A DNA stretch of 64,000 nt from the NCBI RefSeq assembly GCF_014204515.1, contig NZ_JACHLI010000010.1, forward strand, positions 1 through 64,000, in the 5' to 3' direction. The translations under genes were made by a program, and so were the position numbers. A model generated the notes under the pieces. That model was not told the DNA's origin. It searched no databases and saw only the letters and a program-made list of their open reading frames with translations. Shown here piece after piece: positions 24,134-32,113 of the stretch (the stretch's first letter is position 1; each line of letters starts with the position of its first letter). The DNA is from Pseudomonas nitroreducens (GTDB lineage: Bacteria; Pseudomonadota; Gammaproteobacteria; Pseudomonadales; Pseudomonadaceae).

Positions 24134-25291
24134 TCATGCCGATTTCTTATGTTTTTGCGCAGGCCGCGTGGCAGCCAGGCTGTGTTCGAGTTGCGCGCCG
24201 AAGGCGCACACATGTTCGTCGTCGCCCTTGCGGCCGACGATCTGCAGGCCGACTTTCAGCCCGCCGCAATCCAGTTCCACCGGCACCGTCAGCGCCGGGT
24301 GTCCGCTGAGGTTGAAAGGCCGTACCAGGGGCGTCATGCCGGCTACGGACTTGCCGTTGCGCGCATCAGTCAGCAGCGGCGGCAGGTCGGGCATGGTCGG
24401 CAACAGCAGGACTTCGAAGTCCTCCAGCGCGGCGTCGATGGCGCGGGTGAAGTGCTCGCGTACCTTCTCCGCCTCGGCGCGCTCGGCGTCGGTGGTGCGG
24501 CTGGCCAGCAGCAGGCGCTGCTCGACGTCGGCGCCGACCAGGCCCTTGCCGGTAAAGCCCTGATAGGCCGCCCAGTTCTCGTGGTTGATCACCACCAGCC
24601 CGGCCTGGAAGGCCGCCTCGAACTCGCCGAGGAACAGGTGGCTGCGGCGCCAGCCGGCGCGGTCGGCGGCAGCGCCCAGGCAAGCCTGGATGTGCGGCGC
24701 CGACGGCACTTCGAGGAAGGCCACGCGGGCGCCCTCGCCCGGCATCTGCACGCTGCCGAAACCGGGGCAGATGACCTGCATGGCGGCGATCAGGTCGGCC
24801 ATGTTGGCCGCAAACGGACCGACGCAATCCAGGCTGCTCTGCGCCGGATGCACGCCGTCGCGGCTGACACGGCCGAAGGTCGGCTTCAGGCCGGCGATAC
24901 CGCAGCAGGCCGCCGGCACGCGTACCGAGCCACCGGTGTCGGTGCCCAGGGCGATGTCCGCCAGGCCGGCGGCGACGGCAGATGCCGAACCGCTGGAGGA
25001 GCCACCCGGCACGCGATCAGGCGCCATCGGGTTGATCGGCGTGCCGGTCCAGTCGTTGATGCCGGTGACGCCGAAGGCCAGTTCGTGCAGGTTGGTCTTG
25101 CCGACGATCTGCCAGCCGGCATTCAGTACGGCATCGACCACCAAGGCATTGCGCTCGGCCGGCGCAGCATCAGCCAGCGCACGGGTGCCGCAACGGGTCG
25201 GGTAGCCGGCGATGTCGATGCTGTCCTTGACCGCAACACGCTTGCCGCCTCCATTGCCGCCCAGGAGAAATTCACTGACGAAGGTGCTCAT
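24134..25291 (-). CDS. iacH: Amidase-signature hydrolase IacH
   Basis: A 385-residue amidase-signature enzyme. The Ser-Ser-Lys triad is present: Lys in VAVKDSIDIAG, Ser in GGSSSGSASA (the amidase signature) and Ser in DTGGSVRVPA. In studied iac clusters IacH hydrolyses an amide intermediate or conjugate. ATG at 25291 overlaps iacI by 4 bp. The protein is shorter than typical GatA-like amidases (about 450-500) because the N-terminal arm is missing, which is normal for compact members. Position between iacI and iacC differs from the order I remember for P. putida 1290, where iacH comes first. Confidence 0.82.
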   Translation of the reverse strand: MSTFVSEFLLGGNGGGKRVAVKDSIDIAGYPTRCGTRALADAAPAERNALVVDAVLNAGWQIVGKTNLHELAFGVTGINDWTGTPINPMAPDRVPGGSSSGSASAVAAGLADIALGTDTGGSVRVPAACCGIAGLKPTFGRVSRDGVHPAQSSLDCVGPFAANMADLIAAMQVICPGFGSVQMPGEGARVAFLEVPSAPHIQACLGAAADRAGWRRSHLFLGEFEAAFQAGLVVINHENWAAYQGFTGKGLVGADVEQRLLLASRTTDAERAEAEKVREHFTRAIDAALEDFEVLLLPTMPDLPPLLTDARNGKSVAGMTPLVRPFNLSGHPALTVPVELDCGGLKVGLQIVGRKGDDEHVCAFGAQLEHSLAATRPAQKHKKSA

Positions 25292-25788
25292 GCCCGGCTC
25301 TCCTCGGCGCGGCCCAGCAGACGCTGGGACAGGCGCTGGGTACGGAAGTGGCTGATCTGCCAGCGCCCGTCGATCTCGCGGAAATCGATGTCCAGGCGCG
25401 TGCCGAACAGTTCGCTGTGGCCCTCGGCATAGGTCGAGAGCTGCTGCATGATCCATTGCCCGCGCGCGGTGCGGCCGTCGACGCGGATCGACTCGCTGGT
25501 GAGGAAGTGCAGGTTCAACGTGAAGTGCGGCGACGGCGGCAGGTAGCCGTAGACGAACGCGGCAATCGCCTCGCGGCCCTGGTGATGGCCGAAGGTCTGC
25601 GCGGTGGAGGTGCCGATGCCCTCCCACACCGCGTCCTCGCTGAACAGCTCGGCCAGCTCGCTCATCGCCACCGGCGCGTGCGGCACGTCGCAGAGGTCCA
25701 TGTAGCGGGCCATCAGCCGGCGCACCTGGCTTTCCCCTTCGAGGGTCTCCAGGCGGCGGTTCAGCTCGGCCATGCTCAGGCTGCTCAT
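25288..25788 (-). CDS. iacI: SnoaL-like protein IacI
   Basis: A 166-residue protein of the NTF2/SnoaL-like fold: an N-terminal helix EGESQVRRLMARYMDLCD, then FSEDAVWEGIGTSTAQTFGH and HFLTSESIRVDGRTARGQW sheet segments. IacI is a conserved small member of iac clusters with an auxiliary role. Overlap of 4 bp with iacH and a 3-bp gap to iacB show tight operon packing. An in-frame ATG at codon 6 is an alternative start. Confidence 0.78.
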   Translation of the reverse strand: MSSLSMAELNRRLETLEGESQVRRLMARYMDLCDVPHAPVAMSELAELFSEDAVWEGIGTSTAQTFGHHQGREAIAAFVYGYLPPSPHFTLNLHFLTSESIRVDGRTARGQWIMQQLSTYAEGHSELFGTRLDIDFREIDGRWQISHFRTQRLSQRLLGRAEESRA

Positions 25789-25791
25789 GGC

Positions 25792-26163
25792 TCAGGTCCG
25801 CGCAGCTTCGGGGATGGTCAGCGGACGGCCGATGCGCGCCTCGACCTTGGCGTACTTCCACAGGCTGTACTCGCCCACCGGGGTGGTGCGGAACAGGTTG
25901 CAGGCGTCGATCACGGTCTGGTGGCAATCCACGTCGGCCATGATGTAGACGGTCCACGGCGAGGTGGTGGACGGACCGACCATCAGGCGGTCGTCATCCA
26001 GCACGCCGAGCACGTTCATGCCCGGCAGCGCGCCGAGGTCGCTCATCATCTGCGAGAAGCCCTTCCACACGGTGATGCCTTCACCGGTGGGCAGGTCGAA
26101 GAACGGCTGGGCGATACCGATGCAGAACAGTACGCGCAAGGGTTCGGTGGTCGGACGGGTCAT
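25792..26163 (-). CDS. iacB: Conserved small protein IacB
   Basis: A 123-residue protein without a family I can name beyond its iac context. It is cytosolic by sequence, with a ferredoxin-like alpha/beta look (LRVLFCIGIAQPFFDLPTGE, WTVYIMADVDCHQTVIDACN, GEYSLWKYAKVEARIGRPL), reminiscent of EthD/muconolactone-isomerase-like small proteins. It sits between iacA and iacI exactly as iacB does in known clusters. ATG at 26163, 30 nt after the iacA stop. Confidence 0.72.
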   Translation of the reverse strand: MTRPTTEPLRVLFCIGIAQPFFDLPTGEGITVWKGFSQMMSDLGALPGMNVLGVLDDDRLMVGPSTTSPWTVYIMADVDCHQTVIDACNLFRTTPVGEYSLWKYAKVEARIGRPLTIPEAART

Positions 26164-26193
26164 GGTTCGGGTCCTTGTTCTTATGGGTTTGAA

Positions 26194-27336
26194 TCAGATG
26201 TATCCGGGGAACGGCGGCACATCGAGCAGCACCGCGCCGGCGCCGTCGTACATGCCATCGCTCAAGAAGGCGTGCTGGGTGACCACCATGGCGTCGCGCA
26301 GGTAGCGCTGCAGCGGGTGGTTGAGGTAGATCGCCGTGGTACCGGCCAGGCTGTAGGCGCGGCGTACCACGTCGGCGCCGGCGCGGGACACGTGCACAGC
26401 AGCCAGACGCAATTGGCTGACCTGCTCGGGCGTCACGGCGTTGCCGGCGAGGATGGATTCCCAGACGGTCTCGGTGGCGTCGTAGAAGAACCCGCGCGCG
26501 GCCTGCAGCTCGGCCTCGGCCTTGCCGATCTCGATGCGTACATAAGCGCGGTCGCCCAGCTTGGGCGCACCGGTCACGCCGCTGGACGAGGCCATGCGGG
26601 TGATCTCGTCCAGCGCCGCGCGCGCCAGGCCGAGGTTGACCACGGCCAGCACCTGGGCGGCGTAGGCGATGGTCGGGTAGCGGTACAGTGGCTCGTCGAT
26701 GTTCGATTCGCCGCCGCGGATGAAGGTCCAGTCGTCGGCGACGAAGGCGTTGTCCAGCTTCAGGTCGTGGCTGCCGGTGCCCTTGAGGCCGACCACGTTC
26801 CAGTTCTCGACGATCTCCACGTCCCGGGCACGCAGCAGCGCGGTGCGTGGCTTGCCACCGGGGCCGCCGATGCCGATGCCGACGCCGAGCACGTCGGCGC
26901 CCTTGCAGCCGCTGGCGAACTTCCAGGTGCCGCTGACGCGCCAGCCGCCTTCCACCTGGGTGGCCGGCTGGATCGGGAACAGGCCGCCGGCGAACACCAG
27001 GTCCGGGCCGTCGGCATAGAGTTCGGCCAGGGTATGGCGCGGCAGCGCGGTTAGGTAGGTGCTGGCGCTGCCGAAGCTGGCGACCCAGCCGGCGGAGCCG
27101 TCGGCCTCGGCGATGCGCTCGACCAGGCGGAGGAACTGAGCCGGCGGCAGCGCATCACCGCCGAAGCATTTCGGCGTGGCGGCGCGGTAGATGCCCACGT
27201 CGCGGAAGCGTTCGATCATGTCGCGCGGCACGTGAGAGCGGCTGTCGAACTCCTCGCGGCGCTGGCGGACTTCATCGAGCACGCGTTGGAACTGGCCGTC
27301 CGCATCGAGCGGTTCGGCGAGGGCGGCACGCAGCAT
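26194..27336 (-). CDS. iacA: Indole(-3-acetate) monooxygenase IacA
   Basis: A 380-residue protein of the acyl-CoA-dehydrogenase-fold flavin monooxygenase group (HpaB/HsaA-like). IacA performs the first oxidation of indole-3-acetate and also converts indole to indigo precursors. N-terminal helical domain 1-110 (RREEFDSRSHVPRDMIERFR; GSAGWVASFGSASTYL), central beta domain 115-215 (GGWRVSGTWKFASGCKGAD), C-terminal four-helix bundle. Such enzymes take reduced flavin from a separate reductase, normally IacG, which is not seen here. The ATG at 27336 has GGAG 8 nt upstream. It is first in the operon, with a hairpin in its leader. Confidence 0.85.
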   Translation of the reverse strand: MLRAALAEPLDADGQFQRVLDEVRQRREEFDSRSHVPRDMIERFRDVGIYRAATPKCFGGDALPPAQFLRLVERIAEADGSAGWVASFGSASTYLTALPRHTLAELYADGPDLVFAGGLFPIQPATQVEGGWRVSGTWKFASGCKGADVLGVGIGIGGPGGKPRTALLRARDVEIVENWNVVGLKGTGSHDLKLDNAFVADDWTFIRGGESNIDEPLYRYPTIAYAAQVLAVVNLGLARAALDEITRMASSSGVTGAPKLGDRAYVRIEIGKAEAELQAARGFFYDATETVWESILAGNAVTPEQVSQLRLAAVHVSRAGADVVRRAYSLAGTTAIYLNHPLQRYLRDAMVVTQHAFLSDGMYDGAGAVLLDVPPFPGYI

Positions 27337-27364
27337 GGCGTCATCTCCGGTTGTTCTTGTAGGG

Positions 27365-27387
27365 CCGGCCCGTTCGATGCGGGCCGG
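27365..27387 (-). promoter_or_regulatory. Hairpin in the iacA leader
   Basis: Arms CCGGCCCG / CGGGCCGG (8 bp) with a 7-nt loop, 29 nt upstream of the iacA start codon. If transcription begins further out, it would form in the 5' untranslated region. Confidence 0.5.
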
Positions 27388-27432
27388 TCGTCGTTGGGGC
27401 CAGTGTATGAACCGCCCTGCCCGCCCAACTAT

Positions 27433-27449
27433 TGGGGCGTGCAGCCCCA
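27433..27449. promoter_or_regulatory. Candidate operator between iacA and the histidine kinase
   Basis: A perfect inverted repeat TGGGGC-GTGCA-GCCCCA almost midway in the 212-bp divergent gap (97 bp from iacA, 100 bp from the kinase gene). Binding protein unknown. Confidence 0.4.
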
Positions 27450-27548
27450 TGCCTAAAGAAATCCCCTAGTCGGCGCCGGGTTACTCCGCAGTCCCTTCGC
27501 GCTACGCTGCGCGGTATAAAGACGCCACTGCTTACCGAGACAAAGCCG

Positions 27549-29024
27549 ATGTTCCAGCCCCAGCCCGACGACTTCCTCGCCCTGCTCCAGGCCATGCCGC
27601 TGTGCGTGATCCTCCACGATGCGCAGACCAAGGAAATCCTCTGGGCCAACCACGCAGCGCTGGCCGTGCTCGGCTTCACCCTGGAAGAGCTGGTGCCGCT
27701 GAAGGCCCCGGACATGACCGCCAACGCCCCGCAGTACCGCCGCTCGGTCGGCCTGCGCTGGCTGGAAGGCGCCGCGCGCACCGGCCAGCGCACCATCGAG
27801 TGGTGCTATCGCTCCAAGCAGGGTGTGGAGATTCTTTCCGAAGCGGTCGCCACCCGCGTCCACCTGCAGGAGCGCGACGTGCTGATGGTGCAGTTCCGCG
27901 ATATCTCGAAAGAGAAGCAGGTTGAGCGCGACCTGCAGCGTTTCGAGAGCCGCCTGAAGGCCTTCATGCAGGACCTCGCCGAAGGCGTGGCGGTGCTGGA
28001 TGCCGACGGCAACCTGCGCTTTCTCAGTGAATCCGCCCTGCCCCTGCTGGGCGGTAGCCAGGACGACTGGCTGGCGCACAACTTCCTCGGCCGCTGCGAC
28101 AGCGCCACCCGCCCGCGCCTGGAGCACCACCTGGCCATGCAGCCGCCGAGTCGCGAGCCTTATTCCGTCAGCTACCAGCTGCAGCGCCTGGACGGCGAAT
28201 GGCGCTGGCACCACGCGACCTGCCGCTACATCGAGATCGAGGACGACCTGGTCGGCCACCTGCTGCTGTTCCGCGACGTCACCGAGCAGGTCCGCGCCGC
28301 CCAGGCGCAGCGCCAGAGCGACCAGAAACTGGAATACCTGGCGCGCTACAACGCCATGGGCGAGATGGCCCTGGCGATTGCCCACGAACTCAGCCAGCCG
28401 CTGGCAGCCACGCGCAATTTCATCGAGGGCGCGCTGATCCGCCTGGACCGCGAGCAGAAAGCCGAAGCCTCTGCCGCCTGGGGCCTGGACAGCGCAGTAC
28501 GGCAGATCGAACACGCCTCGCTGATCATCAAGAGCGTGCGCGAATACGTGGTGAAGCTGGAGCAGGCGGAGCAGCGCATCGACCTCAACGAACTGCTGGG
28601 CGAGACGCTCTACTTCATCACCCTGAAGGCCCAGCCGAGCAATGTGAGGGTGGAGCTGGAGCGCTGCGCAGAACCGCTGTGGGTGAGCTGCGAGAAGGTG
28701 CTGGTCGGCCAGGTGATTCTCAACCTCGCGTTCAACGCCATCGAGGAGATGCTCAACCTTCCCGAAGAGCGCCGCCTGCTGCGCATTCGCACATCCTGCG
28801 AAGCGAACAGTGCGCGGCTGTCGGTCCTCGACCAGGGCCGGGGTATCGATGCGGGCGCCCAGGAGAGGCTGTTCGACGGTTTCTTCACGTCGAAGGTCAG
28901 CGGCAACGGCATTGGTCTGGCGCTGTGCCAGAGCATCGTCTCGCGGCACCGCGGGGATATCTGGGCGCAGAATGTCGAGCCCTGCGGGGCGATGTTCTGT
29001 TTCGAGTTGCCGTTGGCGCAGTGA
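27549..29024 (+). CDS. PAS-domain sensor histidine kinase
   Basis: A 491-residue soluble kinase. Two PAS domains (about 10-125, CVILHDAQTKEILWANHAAL; about 140-255, EGVAVLDADGNLRFLSESAL) are followed by a dimerisation/phosphoacceptor helix with His in MALAIAHELSQPLAATRNF and a catalytic domain with N-box NLAFNAIEEML and G-boxes DQGRGIDAG and GNGIGLALC. No membrane segment, so it senses a cytosolic signal. FixL-like kinases with HELSQPL are common in Pseudomonas catabolic clusters. It is divergent from iacA. No response regulator is adjacent, so its partner is elsewhere. ATG at 27549 is chosen over an open upstream extension that codes nothing recognisable. Confidence 0.85.
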   Translation: MFQPQPDDFLALLQAMPLCVILHDAQTKEILWANHAALAVLGFTLEELVPLKAPDMTANAPQYRRSVGLRWLEGAARTGQRTIEWCYRSKQGVEILSEAVATRVHLQERDVLMVQFRDISKEKQVERDLQRFESRLKAFMQDLAEGVAVLDADGNLRFLSESALPLLGGSQDDWLAHNFLGRCDSATRPRLEHHLAMQPPSREPYSVSYQLQRLDGEWRWHHATCRYIEIEDDLVGHLLLFRDVTEQVRAAQAQRQSDQKLEYLARYNAMGEMALAIAHELSQPLAATRNFIEGALIRLDREQKAEASAAWGLDSAVRQIEHASLIIKSVREYVVKLEQAEQRIDLNELLGETLYFITLKAQPSNVRVELERCAEPLWVSCEKVLVGQVILNLAFNAIEEMLNLPEERRLLRIRTSCEANSARLSVLDQGRGIDAGAQERLFDGFFTSKVSGNGIGLALCQSIVSRHRGDIWAQNVEPCGAMFCFELPLAQ

Positions 29025-29045
29025 TTTCCAGCACTGCTTGACCCT

Positions 29046-29070
29046 GTAGGCGCGGGCCATGCCCGCGATC
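29046..29070. repeat. REP-like palindrome
   Basis: GTAGGCGCGGGCCATGCCCG and its continuation, a variant of family A in which the GGAGCGGAC arm is replaced by GCGGGC, just after the kinase stop. Confidence 0.55.
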
Positions 29071-29118
29071 TGCTGGCAGGACCGGCGATTGCAGGCCAGC
29101 TCCGGCTTTCCCGGTTAC

Positions 29119-29510
29119 GTAGGAGCGGACTCCGTCCGCGATGCTCTTGCTTGTAGTTGGGTGTTCCAGCGTCGCTTCGGCACGCGCGTAGACTCTGTGT
29201 TTCGCCCCCTCGGGCGACCTCCTTTGGCAAACGACGGATGGCCGCCCCACCCAAAGGAGGCAAAGGTCTTCGCCCCTGCCATCCGGCTTTTCGCTTCGCG
29301 AAAAGTACCCTCAGTTCCTCGCAGTTCCAGGGGCCCGCTGCGAAGGGCCATCCCTGGCCCATCGCAGCTCTCGCGACATCCATGTCGCTCAACCCCTGGA
29401 ACTCCGATCACCTTCGGCCTCCTGATAGGGGCACTCCGGAGCGTGCGGATGTTTCGCTGGAAATCCTCAAAAGCCAGATCAAGAGCCAGAGCCAGCATCA
29501 ATCTGCGAAC
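29119..29510 (+). repeat. Composite ~340-bp intergenic element, copy 3
   Basis: Same order of blocks as copy 1: REP (29119-29142), TTCCAGCGTCGCTTCGG, TCGCCCCCTCGGGCGA, stem 29218-29227 / 29251-29260 (CCTCCTTTGG / CCAAAGGAGG), CTTTTCGC-TTC-GCGAAAAG, GGGCCATCCCTGGCCC, CACCTTCGGCCTCCTGA, then directly a family-C element, as with copy 1. Confidence 0.75.
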
Positions 29511-29673
29511 GTAGGGCGCATAACCCGGAACGGGTTATCCGCCGCCTGCCTCCCGGCGGATAACGCTGACGCGTTTTGCGCCCTACGGTCCGTGCAATGC
29601 GGTTCGCGAGCAGGCTCGCTCATACAGGCTGGACATCTGCGTGCTCTTCGTAGGAGCGAGCTTGCTCGCGAAC
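29511..29673. repeat. Family-C palindrome and inverted family-B pair
   Basis: Family C at 29511-29586, family B inverted at 29602-29625 (one diverged arm) and direct at 29650-29673, ending 24 bp before the panB stop. Confidence 0.8.
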
Positions 29674-29696
29674 CGTACGGCACCTCCGTGATGACC

Positions 29697-30527
29697 TCAC
29701 GCCGCACCAGACGGCATCCCGAAGCAATGCCGCCCCTGCGGAAACTCCCGCCCGCGCACCTCACGGGCGAAGCGCTCGGCCGCCGCGCCGATCAATTGGT
29801 CCACCCGCACGTACTGCTCGGCAAAGCGCGGAATCTGTTCCCCGGAGAGCCCCAGCATGTCCTCCGTCACCAGCACCTGCCCGGCGCAGGCCGGTGAGGC
29901 GCCGATTCCGATCACCGGGATCTCCAGGCGCTCGCAGACCTGCCGCGCCAACGGTTCCAGCACGCCCTCCAGCACCACGCTGAAGGCACCGGCGGCGGCC
30001 ACCGCCTCGGCGTCGCGCAGCACCTGTGCGGCGCCCGCCTCTTCCTTGCCCTGCACCTTGAAGCCACCGAGGGTATTGAGCTTCTGCGGCATCAGGCCGA
30101 CATGGGCCATTACCGCAATGCCGCGCTCGACGAGAAAGGCGATGGTCGGCGCCATCTCCGCCCCGCCTTCGAGCTTCACCGCCTGCGCACCGCTTTCGGC
30201 CAGCACCCGCGCCGCGCTGAGGAAGGCCTGCTGCGGTGAGGCCTGGTAGCTGGCGAACGGCAGGTCCACCACTACGCAGGCGCTCTGCGAGCCGCGCACC
30301 ACGGCAGCGCCGTGGGCGATCATCATGTCCAGGCTCACTGCCAGGGTATGCGGCATGCCGTAGAGCACCATGCCCAGCGAGTCGCCCACCAGCAGCACAT
30401 CCACGTGGGGATCGAGCAGGCGCGCCATGGGAGCCGAGTAAGCAGTCAGCACGACCAGGCTGCCAGGATCGCGGCGGTTGCGGATGTCCAGGGTGGACAG
30501 GCGGGGTTGCGGACGATGAACACTCAT
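29697..30527 (-). CDS. panB: 3-methyl-2-oxobutanoate hydroxymethyltransferase
   Basis: A 276-residue ketopantoate hydroxymethyltransferase (TIM barrel) catalysing the first step of pantothenate synthesis with methylenetetrahydrofolate. Characteristic stretches: VVLTAYSAPMARLLD, DVLLVGDSLGMVLYG, HVGLMPQKLNTLGGFKVQGK and EIPVIGIGASPACAGQVLV. Start ATG 30527 (MSVHRPQPRLS) has AAGGGGA upstream. The usual partner panC is not adjacent. Instead an AraC regulator is divergent, 86 bp away. This suggests a second, specialised panB copy, which is inference because the rest of the genome is not visible. Confidence 0.88.
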   Translation of the reverse strand: MSVHRPQPRLSTLDIRNRRDPGSLVVLTAYSAPMARLLDPHVDVLLVGDSLGMVLYGMPHTLAVSLDMMIAHGAAVVRGSQSACVVVDLPFASYQASPQQAFLSAARVLAESGAQAVKLEGGAEMAPTIAFLVERGIAVMAHVGLMPQKLNTLGGFKVQGKEEAGAAQVLRDAEAVAAAGAFSVVLEGVLEPLARQVCERLEIPVIGIGASPACAGQVLVTEDMLGLSGEQIPRFAEQYVRVDQLIGAAAERFAREVRGREFPQGRHCFGMPSGAA

Positions 30528-30613
30528 GGGAATCCCCTTCTTCGGGCTGGCATTGGACGGGGAAGACGCTAACATCGGCCTTCCATGACCCACTTCCGCA
30601 AGAGAGACAAGCT

Positions 30614-31408
30614 ATGCCGCCGAAGGGACAGGATCCGCTCGACCTTCCCGGTTTCACCAGTCTGCCCCGGCCCGTCTGGCTGCGCGCCTTCGATATGCCC
30701 GCCGGGCACCGCGTGGAGCCGCATTCGCATCCCTGGGGCCAGCTGATGTACGCCGCCAGCGGCGTGCTGGAAGCCACCACCGAACAGCACGCCTGCGTGA
30801 TTCCGCCGCGCCGGGCGATGTGGCTACCGGTGGGTGTGGCGCACAGCGTGCGGGCGCGCACCGCGGTGGTGTTCCGCAGCTTCTACCTGATCCCGGAAAT
30901 CGCCGCGCAACTGGGCCCGTGCCGGGTCCTGGAGATTTCCCCGCTGCTGGACAACCTGATCCAGCGCGCCAGCGAATTCGGCCCCGACTACCCCGACGAA
31001 GGCCCGCACGCCCGCCTCATGCAGGTGCTGGTGGATGAGCTGCACAACGCCCCGGACTCCGGCCTCGACCTGCCGCTGCCGCGCGACTCGCGGCTGCGCC
31101 GGGTGACCGACCACCTGCAGGAATACCCAGGCGAACGCATGAGCATCGAGGACTGGGCACACCGCGTGGGCGCCTCGCGACGCACCCTGGCGCGGCTGTT
31201 CCGCGACGAGACCGGCCTGTCCTTCCGCGAATGGCGCGAGCGTGTACGCCTGCTGGCGGCGCTGCCAAGGCTGGAGCGTGGCGAGCCGGTAACGCTGATC
31301 GCCGGCGAGCTCGGCTATGAATCCACTTCGGCCTTCATCGAGCTGTTCCAGCGCCAGCTCAATACCTCGCCCGGCGCCCTGGCGCGGCAGATGCGTAGTG
31401 CGCAGTAG
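30614..31408 (+). CDS. AraC-family regulator with cupin sensor
   Basis: A 264-residue regulator. N-terminal cupin fold (about 15-95) with GHRVEPHSHPWGQLMYAASG and IPPRRAMWLPVGVAHSV. The C-terminal AraC/XylS double helix-turn-helix (about 160-262) has MSIEDWAHRVGASRRTLARL and TLIAGELGYESTSAFIELFQ. This YdfF/RipA-like architecture often controls a divergent transporter or enzyme gene; here the neighbour is panB. The ATG at 30614 lies in the divergent promoter region; the upstream open frame is antisense to panB and not coding. Confidence 0.85.
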   Translation: MPPKGQDPLDLPGFTSLPRPVWLRAFDMPAGHRVEPHSHPWGQLMYAASGVLEATTEQHACVIPPRRAMWLPVGVAHSVRARTAVVFRSFYLIPEIAAQLGPCRVLEISPLLDNLIQRASEFGPDYPDEGPHARLMQVLVDELHNAPDSGLDLPLPRDSRLRRVTDHLQEYPGERMSIEDWAHRVGASRRTLARLFRDETGLSFREWRERVRLLAALPRLERGEPVTLIAGELGYESTSAFIELFQRQLNTSPGALARQMRSAQ

Positions 31409-31439
31409 CCGCTCTCAGCAAGCAGCACACGCGCAGGTA

Positions 31440-31790
31440 ATCCGCTTGTGGGACGGGTGTTGGGCATTCGCGAGCAAGGACCAGGCGTTCCCCTCGGTCC
31501 TACAGAACCGTAGGGCGTATAACCCGGAACGGGTTATACGCCGCATGCCGACGGCGGATAACGCCTGAGGCGTTATGCGCCCTACTACTGCTCCGGACAG
31601 CATGGGTATCGCTTCGCTCCACACCATCCTACGTGGGTGATCCGCTGGCGGGATGGGTGCTAGGCATTGGCGAGCAAGGACCAGGCGTCCCCCTCGGTCC
31701 TGCAGACTCGTAGGACGGATAACCCGGAACGGGTTATCCGTCGCATGCCGACGGCGGATAACGCCTGCAGCGTTATGCGCCCTACTGCGA
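31440..31790. repeat. 200-bp tandem duplication carrying family C and E elements
   Basis: GGGCATTCGCGAGCAAGGAC (near 31460) recurs as AGGCATTGGCGAGCAAGGAC (near 31662). Each copy is followed by CCAGGCGT(T/C)CCCCTCGGTCC and then a family-C palindrome (31510-31584; 31710-31785), period 200 bp. A family-E fragment (31609-31633) separates them. No coding sequence. Confidence 0.7.
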
Positions 31791-31840
31791 GAAATCTCCC
31801 ACCGGCAAACCGCCTTGTGGGCTTACAAGGCCCCTCGCTA

Positions 31841-32113
31841 GATTGCGCCGCGTCACGGTCAATCCCGTGACCGGGTTTGGTGACCCAGAGGCTACTGGCG
31901 CGATTGCGCCGAAGGTGCGTACGGAAACTGCGAAGCGTTTCTGTAGGACCCCGTGCGAATGCAGATTAAGCTGCACCGCTTCCATGGCGGATCGCATGGG
32001 GAGGCCTTCGGGCCTGCCGGTTCCAGTACCCGGTTCACCAACCTCATGCGGTCCGCCTCCATCTGCTTGGTGACAGATGGCGGCGGCTCCTAACCTCGTG
32101 CTGGAGCAATGCC
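31841..32113 (+). ncRNA. Structured leader RNA upstream of a Bro-N gene
   Basis: A chain of hairpins without a convincing gene. H0: GTCACGG-tcaatc-CCGTGAC (31852-31871). H1: GGGT-ttggtg-ACCC (31873-31886). H2: GGCGC-gatt-GCGCC (31897-31910). A 13-bp stem, 31986-31998 with 32045-32057 (one G-U pair), encloses a C(UUCG)G tetraloop hairpin AGGCC/GGCCT (32002-32015) and an unpaired TCACCAA (32035-32041). H3: CCATCTG-cttggtga-CAGATGG (32059-32080). The TTGGTG(A) loops of H1 and H3 are complementary to the central TCACCAA. The Bro-N start codon follows at 32114. A TTG-initiated frame across the region (31843-32073) is not supported. Confidence 0.5.

Noticed and set aside
31843..32073. 76-codon TTG-initiated frame with Ash/Icd-like look (GRPSGLPVPVPGS)
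   Set aside because: The weak start, and the fact that stems and complementary loops explain the region better, make a structured RNA the preferred reading; a small protein is not excluded.
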